Shown here piece by piece: positions 16,577 through 24,710 of a stretch of DNA of 64,000 bases. Below the pieces are notes generated by a model, which was given only the letters and a program-made list of their open reading frames with translations, had not been told where the DNA came from and made no database searches. The stretch is from Bacillus_BA fengqiuensis (GTDB taxonomy: Bacteria; Bacillota; Bacilli; Bacillales; Bacillaceae_H): the NCBI GenBank assembly GCA_030813035.1, contig JAUSTV010000019.1; one strand, given 5' to 3'. How positions within the stretch are numbered: the first letter of the stretch is position 1; each line of letters opens with the position of its first letter. A program made the position numbers and the translations under genes.

Positions 16577-17341
16577 CTATACCAAAGTAAATGTTCTTTC
16601 TTTCCATTCCGCATCTTTATAAGCTTTTGCAATTCCCCATTGATGGACATTTTCTTTTTTGACTTCCTTTACTTTAACTGATACCGCAGCCGGAGAGTCC
16701 AATGGAAAAGGGCGGAGGGACACTTGGTTCGAGTCGAGCCACTCTGCGATGATTTTTTGTCCGCCAGTAAATGGAAACATTTCTGGGAATCCGTCTTTAA
16801 ACCATGGAAATTCTTCCGCCTTGGGGGTGCCAGGTTCTTGCATGCACAAATATAAAGAGAGATCATCGCAAAATTGAATCATTAGGAAATGAAATTTTAA
16901 TAGATCTTCCTTATGTGCTTGAAAGAAGTTCAATTGTTCCATCAAACGGCGCTGTCTGGCTTTTTCTTGTTTGGAGAATTCAATGGCGGCAGGCTCCTTC
17001 GCTCCAACCAAGAAGGAACGGTAGTGTAGACTGCACAGTAATCCGGCATAAGGGGACTGCTGTTCCACTTCATCGATTCCTTTTTTATAAAAGGTGAGCT
17101 TAGGGACTAAAGGAAAGTCGATGAAGGAATAGGGCCGCTTGACCTTGTCATTCCAAAAAGGAGTTTCATCCAAATCAATCCATGCACGATCATGTTGATC
17201 TATGGCATAAATCACTTCATTCCATCGTTCCGTTCCTTCCATATAGGCAGGATTCCAATGCCGGGAGATGTCCCCCGAAAGCAGGCCGTGATGATGCTGC
17301 GGAATCATTACCCAATCATGTTCTCTCTCATAGATGATCAA
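16577..17341 (-). CDS. DUF3891 family protein
   Basis: The 254-residue protein is soluble and of unknown function. The N terminus (IIYEREHDWVMIPQHHHGLL) matches the opening of the DUF3891 family, followed by a W-x-E-V-I-Y-A-I-x-x-H-D segment; conserved histidines in QHHHG and IDQHD suggest metal or phosphate binding. I favour a TTG start at 17341 because GGGGTGAT lies just upstream and family members begin here. An in-frame ATG 18 codons earlier (17395) has no ribosome binding site. It is a single-gene unit. Confidence 0.75.
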   Translation of the reverse strand: MIIYEREHDWVMIPQHHHGLLSGDISRHWNPAYMEGTERWNEVIYAIDQHDRAWIDLDETPFWNDKVKRPYSFIDFPLVPKLTFYKKGIDEVEQQSPYAGLLCSLHYRSFLVGAKEPAAIEFSKQEKARQRRLMEQLNFFQAHKEDLLKFHFLMIQFCDDLSLYLCMQEPGTPKAEEFPWFKDGFPEMFPFTGGQKIIAEWLDSNQVSLRPFPLDSPAAVSVKVKEVKKENVHQWGIAKAYKDAEWKERTFTLV

Positions 17342-17943
17342 GCTATCACCCCATTTTATACGATATTTTACATTGTTTCTTCTACTATATTTCATCTATT
17401 TACAAAGAGGCAAGACAAATGAACAGCCAGACGATATAATGCTCTTTCTATCATTTGTTGGATAGACATAAAGCGGCTTCTTTCCTTTTGTTGTGCCCAT
17501 CGTTTTACCGGGTTCGGAAAAATATACGATTTAAACCATGAAAGTTTTTGAAAAAATGATGAAAGATAATCTGACAAAGAATGAGATTTTATATGAAATC
17601 GTTAGTATGATGATATCAAGTACATAAGAGAAGGGAAAGATGAATATGAAAATGTTTATGAATACTTTAGAAAAGAATATCTCATGCATGTTTGAAGCCA
17701 TGTATCTCTACACATTGTTCTTTCTTGTGGAATTACAAACTACAACCGGGAACTTCTTGAAAACAAAATAGAGGTTCGTGTAATAACTCCCCTTGAATAA
17801 GCTTATGATGAATATTCCTCGATTGTTTACAATTCCTTTATTTATTTCTCCATTATCTACCCATTGCCCCAGGCACATTTTTTATGGCTCCTCTCATCTT
17901 AGATTAGCACACAGTGACTGCACCAGCATTTTATTTTACATTG

Positions 17944-17980
17944 AAAAATCCCTGGATGTGATTAGAATCCAGGGATTTTT
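17944..17980. terminator. Bidirectional-looking terminator
   Basis: AAAAATCCCTGGAT and ATCCAGGGATTTTT form a perfect 14-bp stem around a 9-base loop. No intact gene in the window obviously ends here, so it may mark a lost gene. Confidence 0.8.
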
Positions 17981-18074
17981 GATAGGTTGAAATCAATGTT
18001 ATATGAAATAGATTTGTATAGAGCATTCTTTTCGATCAATATCCTGGCAGGGCTGCGAAAATAGACCTGCAGCT

Positions 18075-18109
18075 ATAAATGCCCCTCCATTTGAAAGAGG
18101 GGCATTTAT
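18075..18109 (-). terminator. Terminator of the glycerophosphodiesterase gene
   Basis: ATAAATGCCCCTC and GAGGGGCATTTAT form a 13-bp stem immediately beyond the minus-strand stop. Confidence 0.85.
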
Positions 18110-18118
18110 CCGTTCTTA

Positions 18119-20449
18119 TTATTCTGTAACTGTTACTTCAATCGGCTCAGCTACAAGATGCCATTCCTTCCCGAGCATTTGGAATGTATGCATCGCAAAC
18201 ACATTTACCGTTCCAGGCTCAATTGCTTCAATGGTATTGCCTTCGATTTTAACCTTCGTTTCTCCGTTGTTCACGAAGAGAGTCGTCGGAATATTTTCCG
18301 TTTTGTCCTCACGATAATTTACAAAGGATTTGACCTGAATCACTGCCGATTTTCCGACTTTCAGGTTCACTTTTTTGTTTGGAATCTCCAGGCGGATCGG
18401 TGCATCCGTCAGCCACTGCGTGTAGTCCGTGATCGGTCCGACAACGCCGGCCTGCAAAGCTTGTCCAAATGGATTCTCGTCTCTGAACGTCCAATGCATA
18501 TTTAGGAATCCGCGCTGGCGCATGTATTGGATGAATTCCGGATACAGACTGCCATAGCTTGCATTCAGCGTCGCGTTCATGCTGGCGCCGTACTGCATCA
18601 TTTGCTGGGCTTTTTTCAGCCTGCCGTCTAATTCGGAAGGGATGCCTGCCGAGTAAAGATAACCGGTACCAACTTCACGGTTGAGACTGCGAACGTTTCT
18701 AATATGGTTGGAATTAAAACTTTGAATGACTACATTATCAATCATTCCAGCTTGCTCGATTTCCTGCATCACTTGCTTCTCGATGCCATCCGCCTTCAAC
18801 TCGACAAGCAGGACTACATCTTTCCCCTTAAACTCATTCAAAAACTCTTCAAAGGAAGGCACCTTTTCACCTTGGAATTCGGGACTGAACTTGATACCGG
18901 CATCCAATGCACGGATCTGTTCAAGCGTTAAATCCTTTACATTGCCCGTGCCATTCGTTGTTCGATTCACACTGTAATCATGCATAATGACCAGCTTGCC
19001 ATCCTTCGTCATCTGAACATCGGTCTCAATCATATCGGCTCCCAATTCATAAGCCTTTCGATAGGAAGTCATCGTATTTTCAGGCGCAAGAGAAGGAACG
19101 CCGCGATGTGCCGCAACAATTGGGCGCTGCACAATCGTATTTTCTGGATATTGCCCTAACGCATCAATGGAGGCTGCAGGCTTGTCTGTCACGATGCCGT
19201 CCACTCCAAGATGAATGAGCGTATGGGCGGCTTGTACATCCCCTGCACCGCTTCCCCAGACCGAAATTGCACGGCTATGTAAATAATGGACCACATCAGG
19301 ATTCAGATTCTTTTGCGGGATTACCGCAACCATCGCATCACTATCATGAATATCACGCACGAAAGCAGCCATATCATTCTTATTAAAAGATGACTTGTTG
19401 TAAAGAAGGGCACCTCGAGCCGTTTTAATGAAACCGCGCATTTCTTTCACAATGGCAGGGTTGCTGGATAAAATCTGAAAATCATGTGTCTGTGTTTCTT
19501 TCAAGATATTCGCAAGACCTTCAATATCCGCATGTTCTTCCACCTGAACAACCGGAATGAATTTGCCCTTTATGTTTTCTAAAGTTGTTTCAATAGGAAC
19601 CCCGTCAACAGTCCATTCTCCCTGTCCGTTCCGCTTCGCCTGCAGGATAACGGAAGATACGTCTTCCTGCGCAGCGGCTTGTGAAATGATTGTAGGCGGG
19701 TTTACAATATTCGTTTTTGCTTCTTTCGGGAGAAAAGCATTCGCTTGAGCTAAAGGCGGAAGCGCATTCGAGTATGCATTTACCTTAACATTATCAAATT
19801 GAACGGTCGCACCGTTCGCTTGAAAGCCAACATCTCCGGTTGTCCATTTCCCGGCTTGATCCGTATCAATCACAAGCTGCCCGTCAATGAATTGCTGGAC
19901 ACGATTGCCGCTTGCAATCACTTTAATATGATATGTCTTATTGAACTTCATATTTTCCGGATAAAAATTTGTTTCCGGCACGACCCACTGATTTTTTTCA
20001 TTACGAATGGCGAACTCGAGCCCATTCATTGCCGTCGTTCCTCTGCGCATGGCGAATTGATAATACGGATAAGAATTCGGCTGTACACGATACATTAACG
20101 AAGCCCATCGGCTGTCTTCTACCGCGCTTTGAAATGTCATATCGGCTTCAAAAACGTAATTCCCTGATTGATTTTCTAAAGGAATGACTACTCTGGCAGG
20201 AGCAGAAGAGGAGGGAGAAGATAATACAAGCTTGCCGTCCGCAACTTTGGCATCTCCTTGCACAAGCTTCCAGCCGGCAGGCAGCCCGCCGTTGGCGATT
20301 TGGTCAAAGTTCTCTTCTGTGAGAACTTGCTCCGAGGCGTGGACCTTGAGTGAGCTGTCAACCGGAGCCACCCACATACTTCCAAAAATACTTGCCGATA
20401 CTAAAACAGCTGCAACTTTTTTTGAATTTCCCCTAAATTTCGGTCTCAT
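18119..20449 (-). CDS. Secreted glycerophosphodiester phosphodiesterase, multidomain
   Basis: The 776-residue exported enzyme has a Sec signal peptide (about 1-38, ending SSLKVHA). It is followed by a concanavalin-like/LamG-type domain (about 40-225), a degenerate GDPD-like barrel (about 250-440), a complete GDPD domain (about 445-690) and a C-terminal Ig-like domain (about 690-776). The active domain shows AAHRGVPSLAPENT, the metal-binding ETDVQMTKDG and VIMHDYSVNRTTNG. The first barrel lacks these residues. It should release glycerol-3-phosphate from phosphodiesters such as teichoic-acid turnover products. A three-repeat PhoP box upstream puts it in the phosphate-starvation regulon, and the Tat-secreted PhoX phosphatase is its divergent neighbour. 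Confidence 0.9.
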   Translation of the reverse strand: MRPKFRGNSKKVAAVLVSASIFGSMWVAPVDSSLKVHASEQVLTEENFDQIANGGLPAGWKLVQGDAKVADGKLVLSSPSSSAPARVVIPLENQSGNYVFEADMTFQSAVEDSRWASLMYRVQPNSYPYYQFAMRRGTTAMNGLEFAIRNEKNQWVVPETNFYPENMKFNKTYHIKVIASGNRVQQFIDGQLVIDTDQAGKWTTGDVGFQANGATVQFDNVKVNAYSNALPPLAQANAFLPKEAKTNIVNPPTIISQAAAQEDVSSVILQAKRNGQGEWTVDGVPIETTLENIKGKFIPVVQVEEHADIEGLANILKETQTHDFQILSSNPAIVKEMRGFIKTARGALLYNKSSFNKNDMAAFVRDIHDSDAMVAVIPQKNLNPDVVHYLHSRAISVWGSGAGDVQAAHTLIHLGVDGIVTDKPAASIDALGQYPENTIVQRPIVAAHRGVPSLAPENTMTSYRKAYELGADMIETDVQMTKDGKLVIMHDYSVNRTTNGTGNVKDLTLEQIRALDAGIKFSPEFQGEKVPSFEEFLNEFKGKDVVLLVELKADGIEKQVMQEIEQAGMIDNVVIQSFNSNHIRNVRSLNREVGTGYLYSAGIPSELDGRLKKAQQMMQYGASMNATLNASYGSLYPEFIQYMRQRGFLNMHWTFRDENPFGQALQAGVVGPITDYTQWLTDAPIRLEIPNKKVNLKVGKSAVIQVKSFVNYREDKTENIPTTLFVNNGETKVKIEGNTIEAIEPGTVNVFAMHTFQMLGKEWHLVAEPIEVTVTE

Positions 20450-20592
20450 TGCTAGTCTCCTTTTATATTTAGTAGAAACATTGTGACTGATTGGCAGGCG
20501 TTCTTCTGTATCTTTAATAGATAAGCAAGAAGTGATATATATGTTTCCTATGAAGATATTACGTAATGAAGGTAAATGTAGAATGAATGTTT

Positions 20593-20620
20593 TGCAAAGA
20601 TATTGTAAAAATATTGTAAA
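20593..20620 (-). promoter_or_regulatory. PhoP box of the glycerophosphodiesterase gene
   Basis: Read on the minus strand, TTTACA-N5-TTTACA-N5-TTTGCA gives three direct repeats with exact 11-bp period. This is the Bacillus PhoP box (TTWACA-like repeats). It lies 145-170 bp upstream of the start codon. Confidence 0.82.
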
Positions 20621-20728
20621 AATGGGATAGAGGGATAAGAAGGGAAAGAAGCGGGTATGGTGGTATAAATCTGCATTCGCTAATGTAGTAAATAATCTGT
20701 TAAAAGTTAACCAATCCGTCCAAACTCT

Positions 20729-20764
20729 AAAAAACCTGTATTTTACTTGAAATGCAGGTTTTTT
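20729..20764. terminator. Bidirectional hairpin in the Pho intergenic region
   Basis: AAAAAACCTG and CAGGTTTTTT flank a partly paired loop. It sits upstream of both divergent genes, where no transcript needs ending, so it may isolate the promoters or mark a deleted gene. Confidence 0.7.
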
Positions 20765-20906
20765 CTTTTGATTTAAAGGATTTGGGAAATGAATACTATC
20801 TATTTTATTTTCACTATATTAATCGTTAGTTGAAAAATAATGAAAAAAACCACTCTATCATATTGGCTAGCGGAAATTTACAAATAATTAAAACGTTTAT
20901 ATTTAT

Positions 20907-20960
20907 TTAACAATTCTTTACATTGCCTTTATTAACATTCTTTTATTAATTACATATAAT
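20907..20960 (+). promoter_or_regulatory. PhoX promoter with PhoP-like repeats
   Basis: TTAACA (20907), TTTACA (20917), TTTATT (20928) and TTAACA (20932) lie in roughly 10-15 bp steps upstream of a perfect TATAAT -10 (20955-20960). No good -35 is visible, fitting activator dependence. The repeats are less regular than those at 20593. Confidence 0.6.
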
Positions 20961-21006
20961 CCTAGTTGTGAGTTCATTAAAAACCATTTTAGGGGGCTAA
21001 TAATCT

Positions 21007-22626
21007 ATGGATCGTCGTTTGTTTTTAACTTATGTAGGAAGCGGTACTGCGGCATTAGTTGCAGCGTCATCTGGAATCGGTGCATTAACAGGGAACGCCA
21101 TGACAGCCAATCATTTAATGAATGGGCAGCCATCAGGACAAGGAAAGCCTCTTACAGCACCGTTCACACCCGTTAAACGCACATGGGAGAACGAGCTAGT
21201 ATTACCTAAAGGATATAAATATAACATCATTGCTTCCTATGGAGATGTCATTAACTCAAAAGGCGAAAAGTTCGGAGATGCAGCAGACCTTACTGTGTAC
21301 TTCCCAATTGATAGTTTAGAAGGCGGAAACGATTCAGAAGAAGGCCTAATCTGGGTTAATCATGAATTTCCTGAGCCAGGAAACTATATGAAAATGTTAG
21401 GAATTAGCGAAGCTGCTTTTAAAAAAGAAAACCTTTCTAACTATCCCGAGTTGCTAAAAATGGAAAAAGAAGCAGTCGGCGGCTCTGTGATTCGTGTCAA
21501 AAAAGAAAAGGGCGAATGGAAATTGGTCAAAGACGATACATATAACCGCCGTGTCGATGGGACAACCCCTATTGAATTAACAGGTCCTGCGAAAGGAAGT
21601 AAATATGTCAATGGCGCTACAACAGTTTTTGGCTCGCTTGGGAATTGCAGCGGTGGACGCACCCTATGGAATACAGCTTTATCCTGTGAGGAAAACACGG
21701 AATATGGAGACGATTATGGCTGGCCTAACTTCGATGATACTCATTATGGCTGGGTAGTTGAAGTCGATCCTTTTAATCCAAACAGACCTGTTCGTAAACA
21801 TACGGCACTTGGACGCTTTGCACATGAAAATGCAGCAATGGGCTTGACAAAAGACGGCAGAGTGGTCGTTTACATGGGTGACGATAAAGGTGATGCTTGT
21901 TTCTATAAATTCATCAGTGATAAGAAATTCAACCCAACCAACCGTGAAGCAAACTTCGATATTTTAGAAAGCGGAACATTATATGTGGCGAATCTTGGAA
22001 AACAAAAATGGGTTGCGCTTGACTATGCAACTAATACCACTCTACAAGAAAAATTTGCTGACCAAGCTGATGTCTTAACGAATGCACGTGCAGCAGCCCT
22101 AGCTGTCGGAGGAACTAAATTAGACCGTCCAGAAGACGTGGAAATCCATCCGCATGACGGAACTGTCTTTTTAGCGTTAACGAATAACTCCGGCCACGGT
22201 AATTTCCATGGTCAAATTGTACGGTTTGCCCTTGTGAATGGTGATCATGCTAGTGATTCATTTACGTTTGAAGTATTTATTGCCGGCGGACAACAAAGCG
22301 GCATTACTTGTCCGGATAACCTTCATTTTGACAGCAAAGGAAACCTTTGGGTTGTAGAAGACTTCGGTGCGACTGAAGATAATATGTATGCAGCCTATAA
22401 AAACTGTGGTGTGTTCATGATTCCAACAGACGGTAAAAGCTATGGTGTTCCACACCAATTTGCATCAGGTCCAAAGGGATGCGAAGTCACCGGTCCATGG
22501 TTAACGCCTGATGAGCGTACGTTATTCTTGGATGTACAGCATCCAGATACGTGGAATCCATATCCTGGACAAAGTTTTGGACGTTCTTGTTTAGTAGCTG
22601 TACAAGGTGGAAGCTTCGGGAAATAA
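21007..22626 (+). CDS. phoX: PhoX-family alkaline phosphatase (DUF839), Tat-secreted
   Basis: The 539-residue exported phosphatase opens MDRRLFLTYVGSGTAALVAA, a twin-arginine signal with RR at residues 3-4 and a short hydrophobic core. PhoX enzymes fold as beta-propellers and use an Fe/Ca cofactor. Family-typical stretches include EGLIWVNHEFPEPG (near 115), SCEENTEYGDDYGWPN (near 230), GRFAHENAAMG (near 270) and the closing LDVQHPDTWNPYPG (near 515). It liberates phosphate from organic phosphomonoesters outside the cell. The twin-arginine signal explains the tatA and tatC genes that follow, in the way that B. subtilis pairs phoD with tatAd-tatCd. Confidence 0.9.
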   Translation: MDRRLFLTYVGSGTAALVAASSGIGALTGNAMTANHLMNGQPSGQGKPLTAPFTPVKRTWENELVLPKGYKYNIIASYGDVINSKGEKFGDAADLTVYFPIDSLEGGNDSEEGLIWVNHEFPEPGNYMKMLGISEAAFKKENLSNYPELLKMEKEAVGGSVIRVKKEKGEWKLVKDDTYNRRVDGTTPIELTGPAKGSKYVNGATTVFGSLGNCSGGRTLWNTALSCEENTEYGDDYGWPNFDDTHYGWVVEVDPFNPNRPVRKHTALGRFAHENAAMGLTKDGRVVVYMGDDKGDACFYKFISDKKFNPTNREANFDILESGTLYVANLGKQKWVALDYATNTTLQEKFADQADVLTNARAAALAVGGTKLDRPEDVEIHPHDGTVFLALTNNSGHGNFHGQIVRFALVNGDHASDSFTFEVFIAGGQQSGITCPDNLHFDSKGNLWVVEDFGATEDNMYAAYKNCGVFMIPTDGKSYGVPHQFASGPKGCEVTGPWLTPDERTLFLDVQHPDTWNPYPGQSFGRSCLVAVQGGSFGK

Positions 22627-22792
22627 TAACTGTTAAGCAGATGAACAGGGTAGTCGACTTAAGTCATGCTGCAAAATAGGAATGACAAATCGTTAAGTTA
22701 AAAATCTTTCAATCCTCTTTATAAAAGGTTCTTTTCTAAAAGGTTGTTGTTTTTAGATAGGTTTCTTAAAAGATAAGCGTTTAAGGTTGGTT

Positions 22793-22910
22793 GGAGCGGA
22801 AGGTGCGAGACTCCTGCGGGAGCAGCGGGACAGGTGAGACCCCACAGGCTGTAAGCCGAGGAGGCTCACCGCACGCCCCGCGGAAAGCGAGTAACCTGGA
22901 GCGGAAACCA
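22793..22910. repeat. GC-rich dispersed Bacillaceae repeat
   Basis: A roughly 118-bp segment starts and ends with the direct motif TGGAGCGGAA and contains GCGAGACTCCTGCGGGAGCA, GGTGAGACC and GGAGGCTCACCG, which can fold into a multi-stem structure. Its base composition is far richer in G+C than its surroundings. I recognise it as an intergenic repeat common in Bacillus and relatives. Function and mobility are unknown. Confidence 0.8.
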
Positions 22911-22966
22911 CTCCCTACTACTTGTTAAATAGCAACAAAGTTTGCGCAAACAGCCTTATAAAAAAA

Positions 22967-22997
22967 AGGTGTAAACGGGGAATCTCGTTTGCACCTT
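22967..22997 (-). terminator. Hairpin with a T-run on the minus strand
   Basis: AAGGTG-T-AAACG and CGTTT-G-CACCTT form a stem that is followed on the minus strand by eight T. No minus-strand gene lies upstream, so it may be part of the adjacent repeat or a relic. Confidence 0.55.
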
Positions 22998-23030
22998 ACC
23001 ATATTTCATATGGGAGGAGCATCTCAGCTG

Positions 23031-23216
23031 ATGTTTGCTTGTATAAAACACGTTAAGGAAGCTTTAAAGACGATGTATCTTCCACACGTTCACGTTATCT
23101 CGAACCAAGACCAAGTAAGTGAAAGTGCCAGATGCCATATTTGCGGTCATAAAGCTCATTATAAATTGTTCAATTATCTTCCTCAAAAGAAGCAGGGTTT
23201 GAAAAAGGTTATATAA
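23031..23216 (+). CDS. Small zinc-ribbon-like protein (61 aa); paralogue at 48488-48712
   Basis: The 61-residue protein has an N-terminal Cys-x-Lys-His-Val-Lys-Glu segment, a Pro-His-Val and a CHICGHKAHYKLF knuckle, enough Cys/His to bind zinc. It shares C-x-KHVKE, PHV-x-x-V, C-x-x-C and A-x-x-x-x-F in the same order with the 74-residue protein at 48488-48712. GGGAGGAG lies 11 bases before the chosen ATG; an ATG inside that site is a weaker alternative. The gene sits between phoX and tatA and may ride on their transcript. I know no named function. Confidence 0.72.
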   Translation: MFACIKHVKEALKTMYLPHVHVISNQDQVSESARCHICGHKAHYKLFNYLPQKKQGLKKVI

Positions 23217-23232
23217 TAGGAGGTCAAGTAGA

Positions 23233-23457
23233 ATGTTACAAAACATCGGAATTCCTGGTTTGATTTTAATACTTGTCATTGCTTTGATTATCTTTGGGCC
23301 TTCCAAGCTGCCGGAAGTCGGACGGGCTTTTGGACGCACATTAACTGAATTCAAGAGTGCGGCCAAAGGGTTAGTATCCGATGAAGAGAAAGAGGAAGCG
23401 AAAAAGCCTGAATTAACGGCTGTGGAAAAGAAGCAGGAGAAATCGGCAGTTTCATAA
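23233..23457 (+). CDS. tatA: Twin-arginine translocase subunit TatA
   Basis: The 74-residue protein has one N-terminal transmembrane helix (about 5-20), the hinge FGPSKLPEVGRAFGRTL and an amphipathic helix, then a charged tail. It forms the pore-like oligomer that carries folded Tat substrates across the membrane. It lies 16 bp after the zinc-ribbon gene and two genes after PhoX, its probable dedicated cargo. The ribosome binding site is AGGAGG. Confidence 0.95.
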   Translation: MLQNIGIPGLILILVIALIIFGPSKLPEVGRAFGRTLTEFKSAAKGLVSDEEKEEAKKPELTAVEKKQEKSAVS

Positions 23458-23464
23458 TTATGGG

Positions 23465-23494
23465 TAGACGAGGAAACTCGTCTATTTCTTTTTT
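23465..23494 (+). terminator. Hairpin between tatA and tatC
   Basis: TAGACGAG and CTCGTCTA enclose GAAA and are followed by a T-rich run. It may attenuate tatC so that TatA is made in excess, as the Tat system requires. Confidence 0.75.
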
Positions 23495-23518
23495 ATATAA
23501 AAGCAGGAGGTATTCAGA

Positions 23519-24241
23519 ATGGAAAATAAAGACATAAAACTGATTGAACATTTAGAGGAACTTCGTCAACGAATCATTAAAACCTTACTTGCATTCATTG
23601 TCTTTCTCATCACCACGTTTATTTTTGTACAGGATATTTATAATTGGCTAATTAGGGACCTTGACGGAAAGCTGGCCATCTTGGGTCCGAGTGATATTTT
23701 ATGGGTGTATATGATTCTATCAAGTGTATTTGCCATAGCAGCGACGATTCCTGTTGCCGCCTATCAGACGTGGAGGTTTGTAATGCCGGCGTTGACCAAA
23801 GAAGAGCGTAAGGTGACTTTAAGTTTTATTCCAGGGTTATTTCTTTTGTTTATGATGGGAATCTCTTTTGGTTATTTTGTCCTGTTTCCGATTGTGTTAG
23901 GGTTCCTAACAAAACTGTCTGCGGGGCAGTTTGAAATGATGTTTACGGCAGATAAATATTTCCGGTTCATGATTAGCTTGAGCCTGCCGTTTGGCTTTCT
24001 GTTTGAGATGCCCTTGGTCGTGATGTTCTTAACGAGATTAGGAATTCTTAACCCAATCAGACTGGCTAAGGCGAGGAAACTGTCCTATTTCGCTCTTGTT
24101 GTCGTATCCATCCTCATCACTCCTCCTGATTTAATATCGGATATCCTGGTTATCGTTCCTTTACTTCTTCTTTATGAAGTGAGTGTCACCATCTCCAAAA
24201 TTGTGTATAAGAAGAAACTTATAAGAGAAATGTCAGTGTGA
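23519..24241 (+). CDS. tatC: Twin-arginine translocase subunit TatC
   Basis: The 240-residue membrane protein has six predicted helices. TatC recognises the twin-arginine signal. Typical features are the N-terminal HLEELRQRIIK segment (near residue 10) and the F-x-x-E-M-P-L-V-V motif near 165. It forms a minimal TatA-TatC pair like the Bacillus PhoD system. The ribosome binding site AGGAGG is close upstream, and a strong hairpin follows. Confidence 0.95.
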   Translation: MENKDIKLIEHLEELRQRIIKTLLAFIVFLITTFIFVQDIYNWLIRDLDGKLAILGPSDILWVYMILSSVFAIAATIPVAAYQTWRFVMPALTKEERKVTLSFIPGLFLLFMMGISFGYFVLFPIVLGFLTKLSAGQFEMMFTADKYFRFMISLSLPFGFLFEMPLVVMFLTRLGILNPIRLAKARKLSYFALVVVSILITPPDLISDILVIVPLLLLYEVSVTISKIVYKKKLIREMSV

Positions 24242-24252
24242 TCAGTAAATGT

Positions 24253-24285
24253 AAGGCCCCCGTTGTTTTGAGAAGCGGGGGTCTT
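24253..24285 (+). terminator. tatC terminator
   Basis: AAGGCCCCCGTT pairs with AGCGGGGGTCTTT, with one or two wobble pairs, ending in a short T-run. Confidence 0.8.
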
Positions 24286-24545
24286 TCAAATGTTGAGAGT
24301 TTACGGGGGCAAATCTCCGAGAATACATAAGAGATAGGTGAAGGAGATGAGAACAATTTGGGAGTGTTAAATTACACTTTATTAAAATAGAAAAATGGGT
24401 TTGTAAAGTAAATATCTACTGATCAAATTAAGTTTTTCCGCTTTTCTTATCCAAGCATTTTCACGTCAGAACAAATTTTTATGTAAGATTTTATGACAGC
24501 ATTGTTTAAAAAAATTAAAACACAGCATATAATCGTTTTATACTT

Positions 24546-24670
24546 TGAACAAAAGTGTTCATTTATCTATAAATTAAACATAATTTAATAAATTAAACAT
24601 TTTTGTGTAAAAAAAGTGTGTACAAAATTGTTCAAATGCATTTATAATGTACTTACTACATATTTGAACA
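24546..24670 (+). promoter_or_regulatory. Proline operon promoter with TGAACA/TGTTCA operators
   Basis: TGAACAAAAGTGTTCA (24546-24561) is a perfect inverted repeat. A second pair, TTGTTCAAAT (24628-24637) and ATTTGAACA (24662-24670), brackets a TATAAT -10 (24643-24648). Repeated half sites around a promoter with no clear -35 suggest an activator, by analogy the proline-responsive PutR of B. subtilis. No putR gene is in the window. Confidence 0.65.
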
Positions 24671-24710
24671 TTCAGAAAAAAAGAATCGTAGAAAAGGAGG
24701 TTTGTTATTG

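Larger units (their letters stand above)
17342..18118. other. Gene-poor stretch
   Basis: No gene is supported in these 777 bases. A 61-codon minus-strand frame (17392-17577) has no ribosome binding site. A short plus-strand frame opening around 17641 (about 43 codons, MKMFMNTLEKN onward) is weakly preceded by AGAAGGGA and may be a small protein or chance. Two terminators occur at 17944 and 18075. Confidence 0.5.
20450..21006. other. Divergent Pho-controlled region
   Basis: These 557 bases separate the glycerophosphodiesterase and PhoX genes. They hold a PhoP box for the former (20593-20620), a bidirectional hairpin (20729-20764) and a promoter with PhoP-like repeats for the latter (20907-20960). 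No gene is seen. Confidence 0.7.
22627..23030. other. Region between phoX and the zinc-ribbon gene
   Basis: No gene is seen in these 404 bases. They are occupied by a GC-rich Bacillus-type repeat (22793-22910) and a hairpin (22967-22997). Confidence 0.6.
24242..24710. other. Region upstream of the proline operon
   Basis: A terminator (24253-24285) is followed by about 260 AT-rich bases without recognisable signals and then the operator/promoter cluster at 24546-24670. No gene is seen. Confidence 0.6.

Noticed and set aside
17392..17577. 61-codon minus-strand frame after the DUF3891 gene
   Set aside because: No ribosome binding site and no recognisable family; kept only as a note in the gap description.
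23064..23366. 100-codon minus-strand frame opposite tatA and the zinc-ribbon gene
   Set aside because: It is antisense to two supported genes and has no translation signals.
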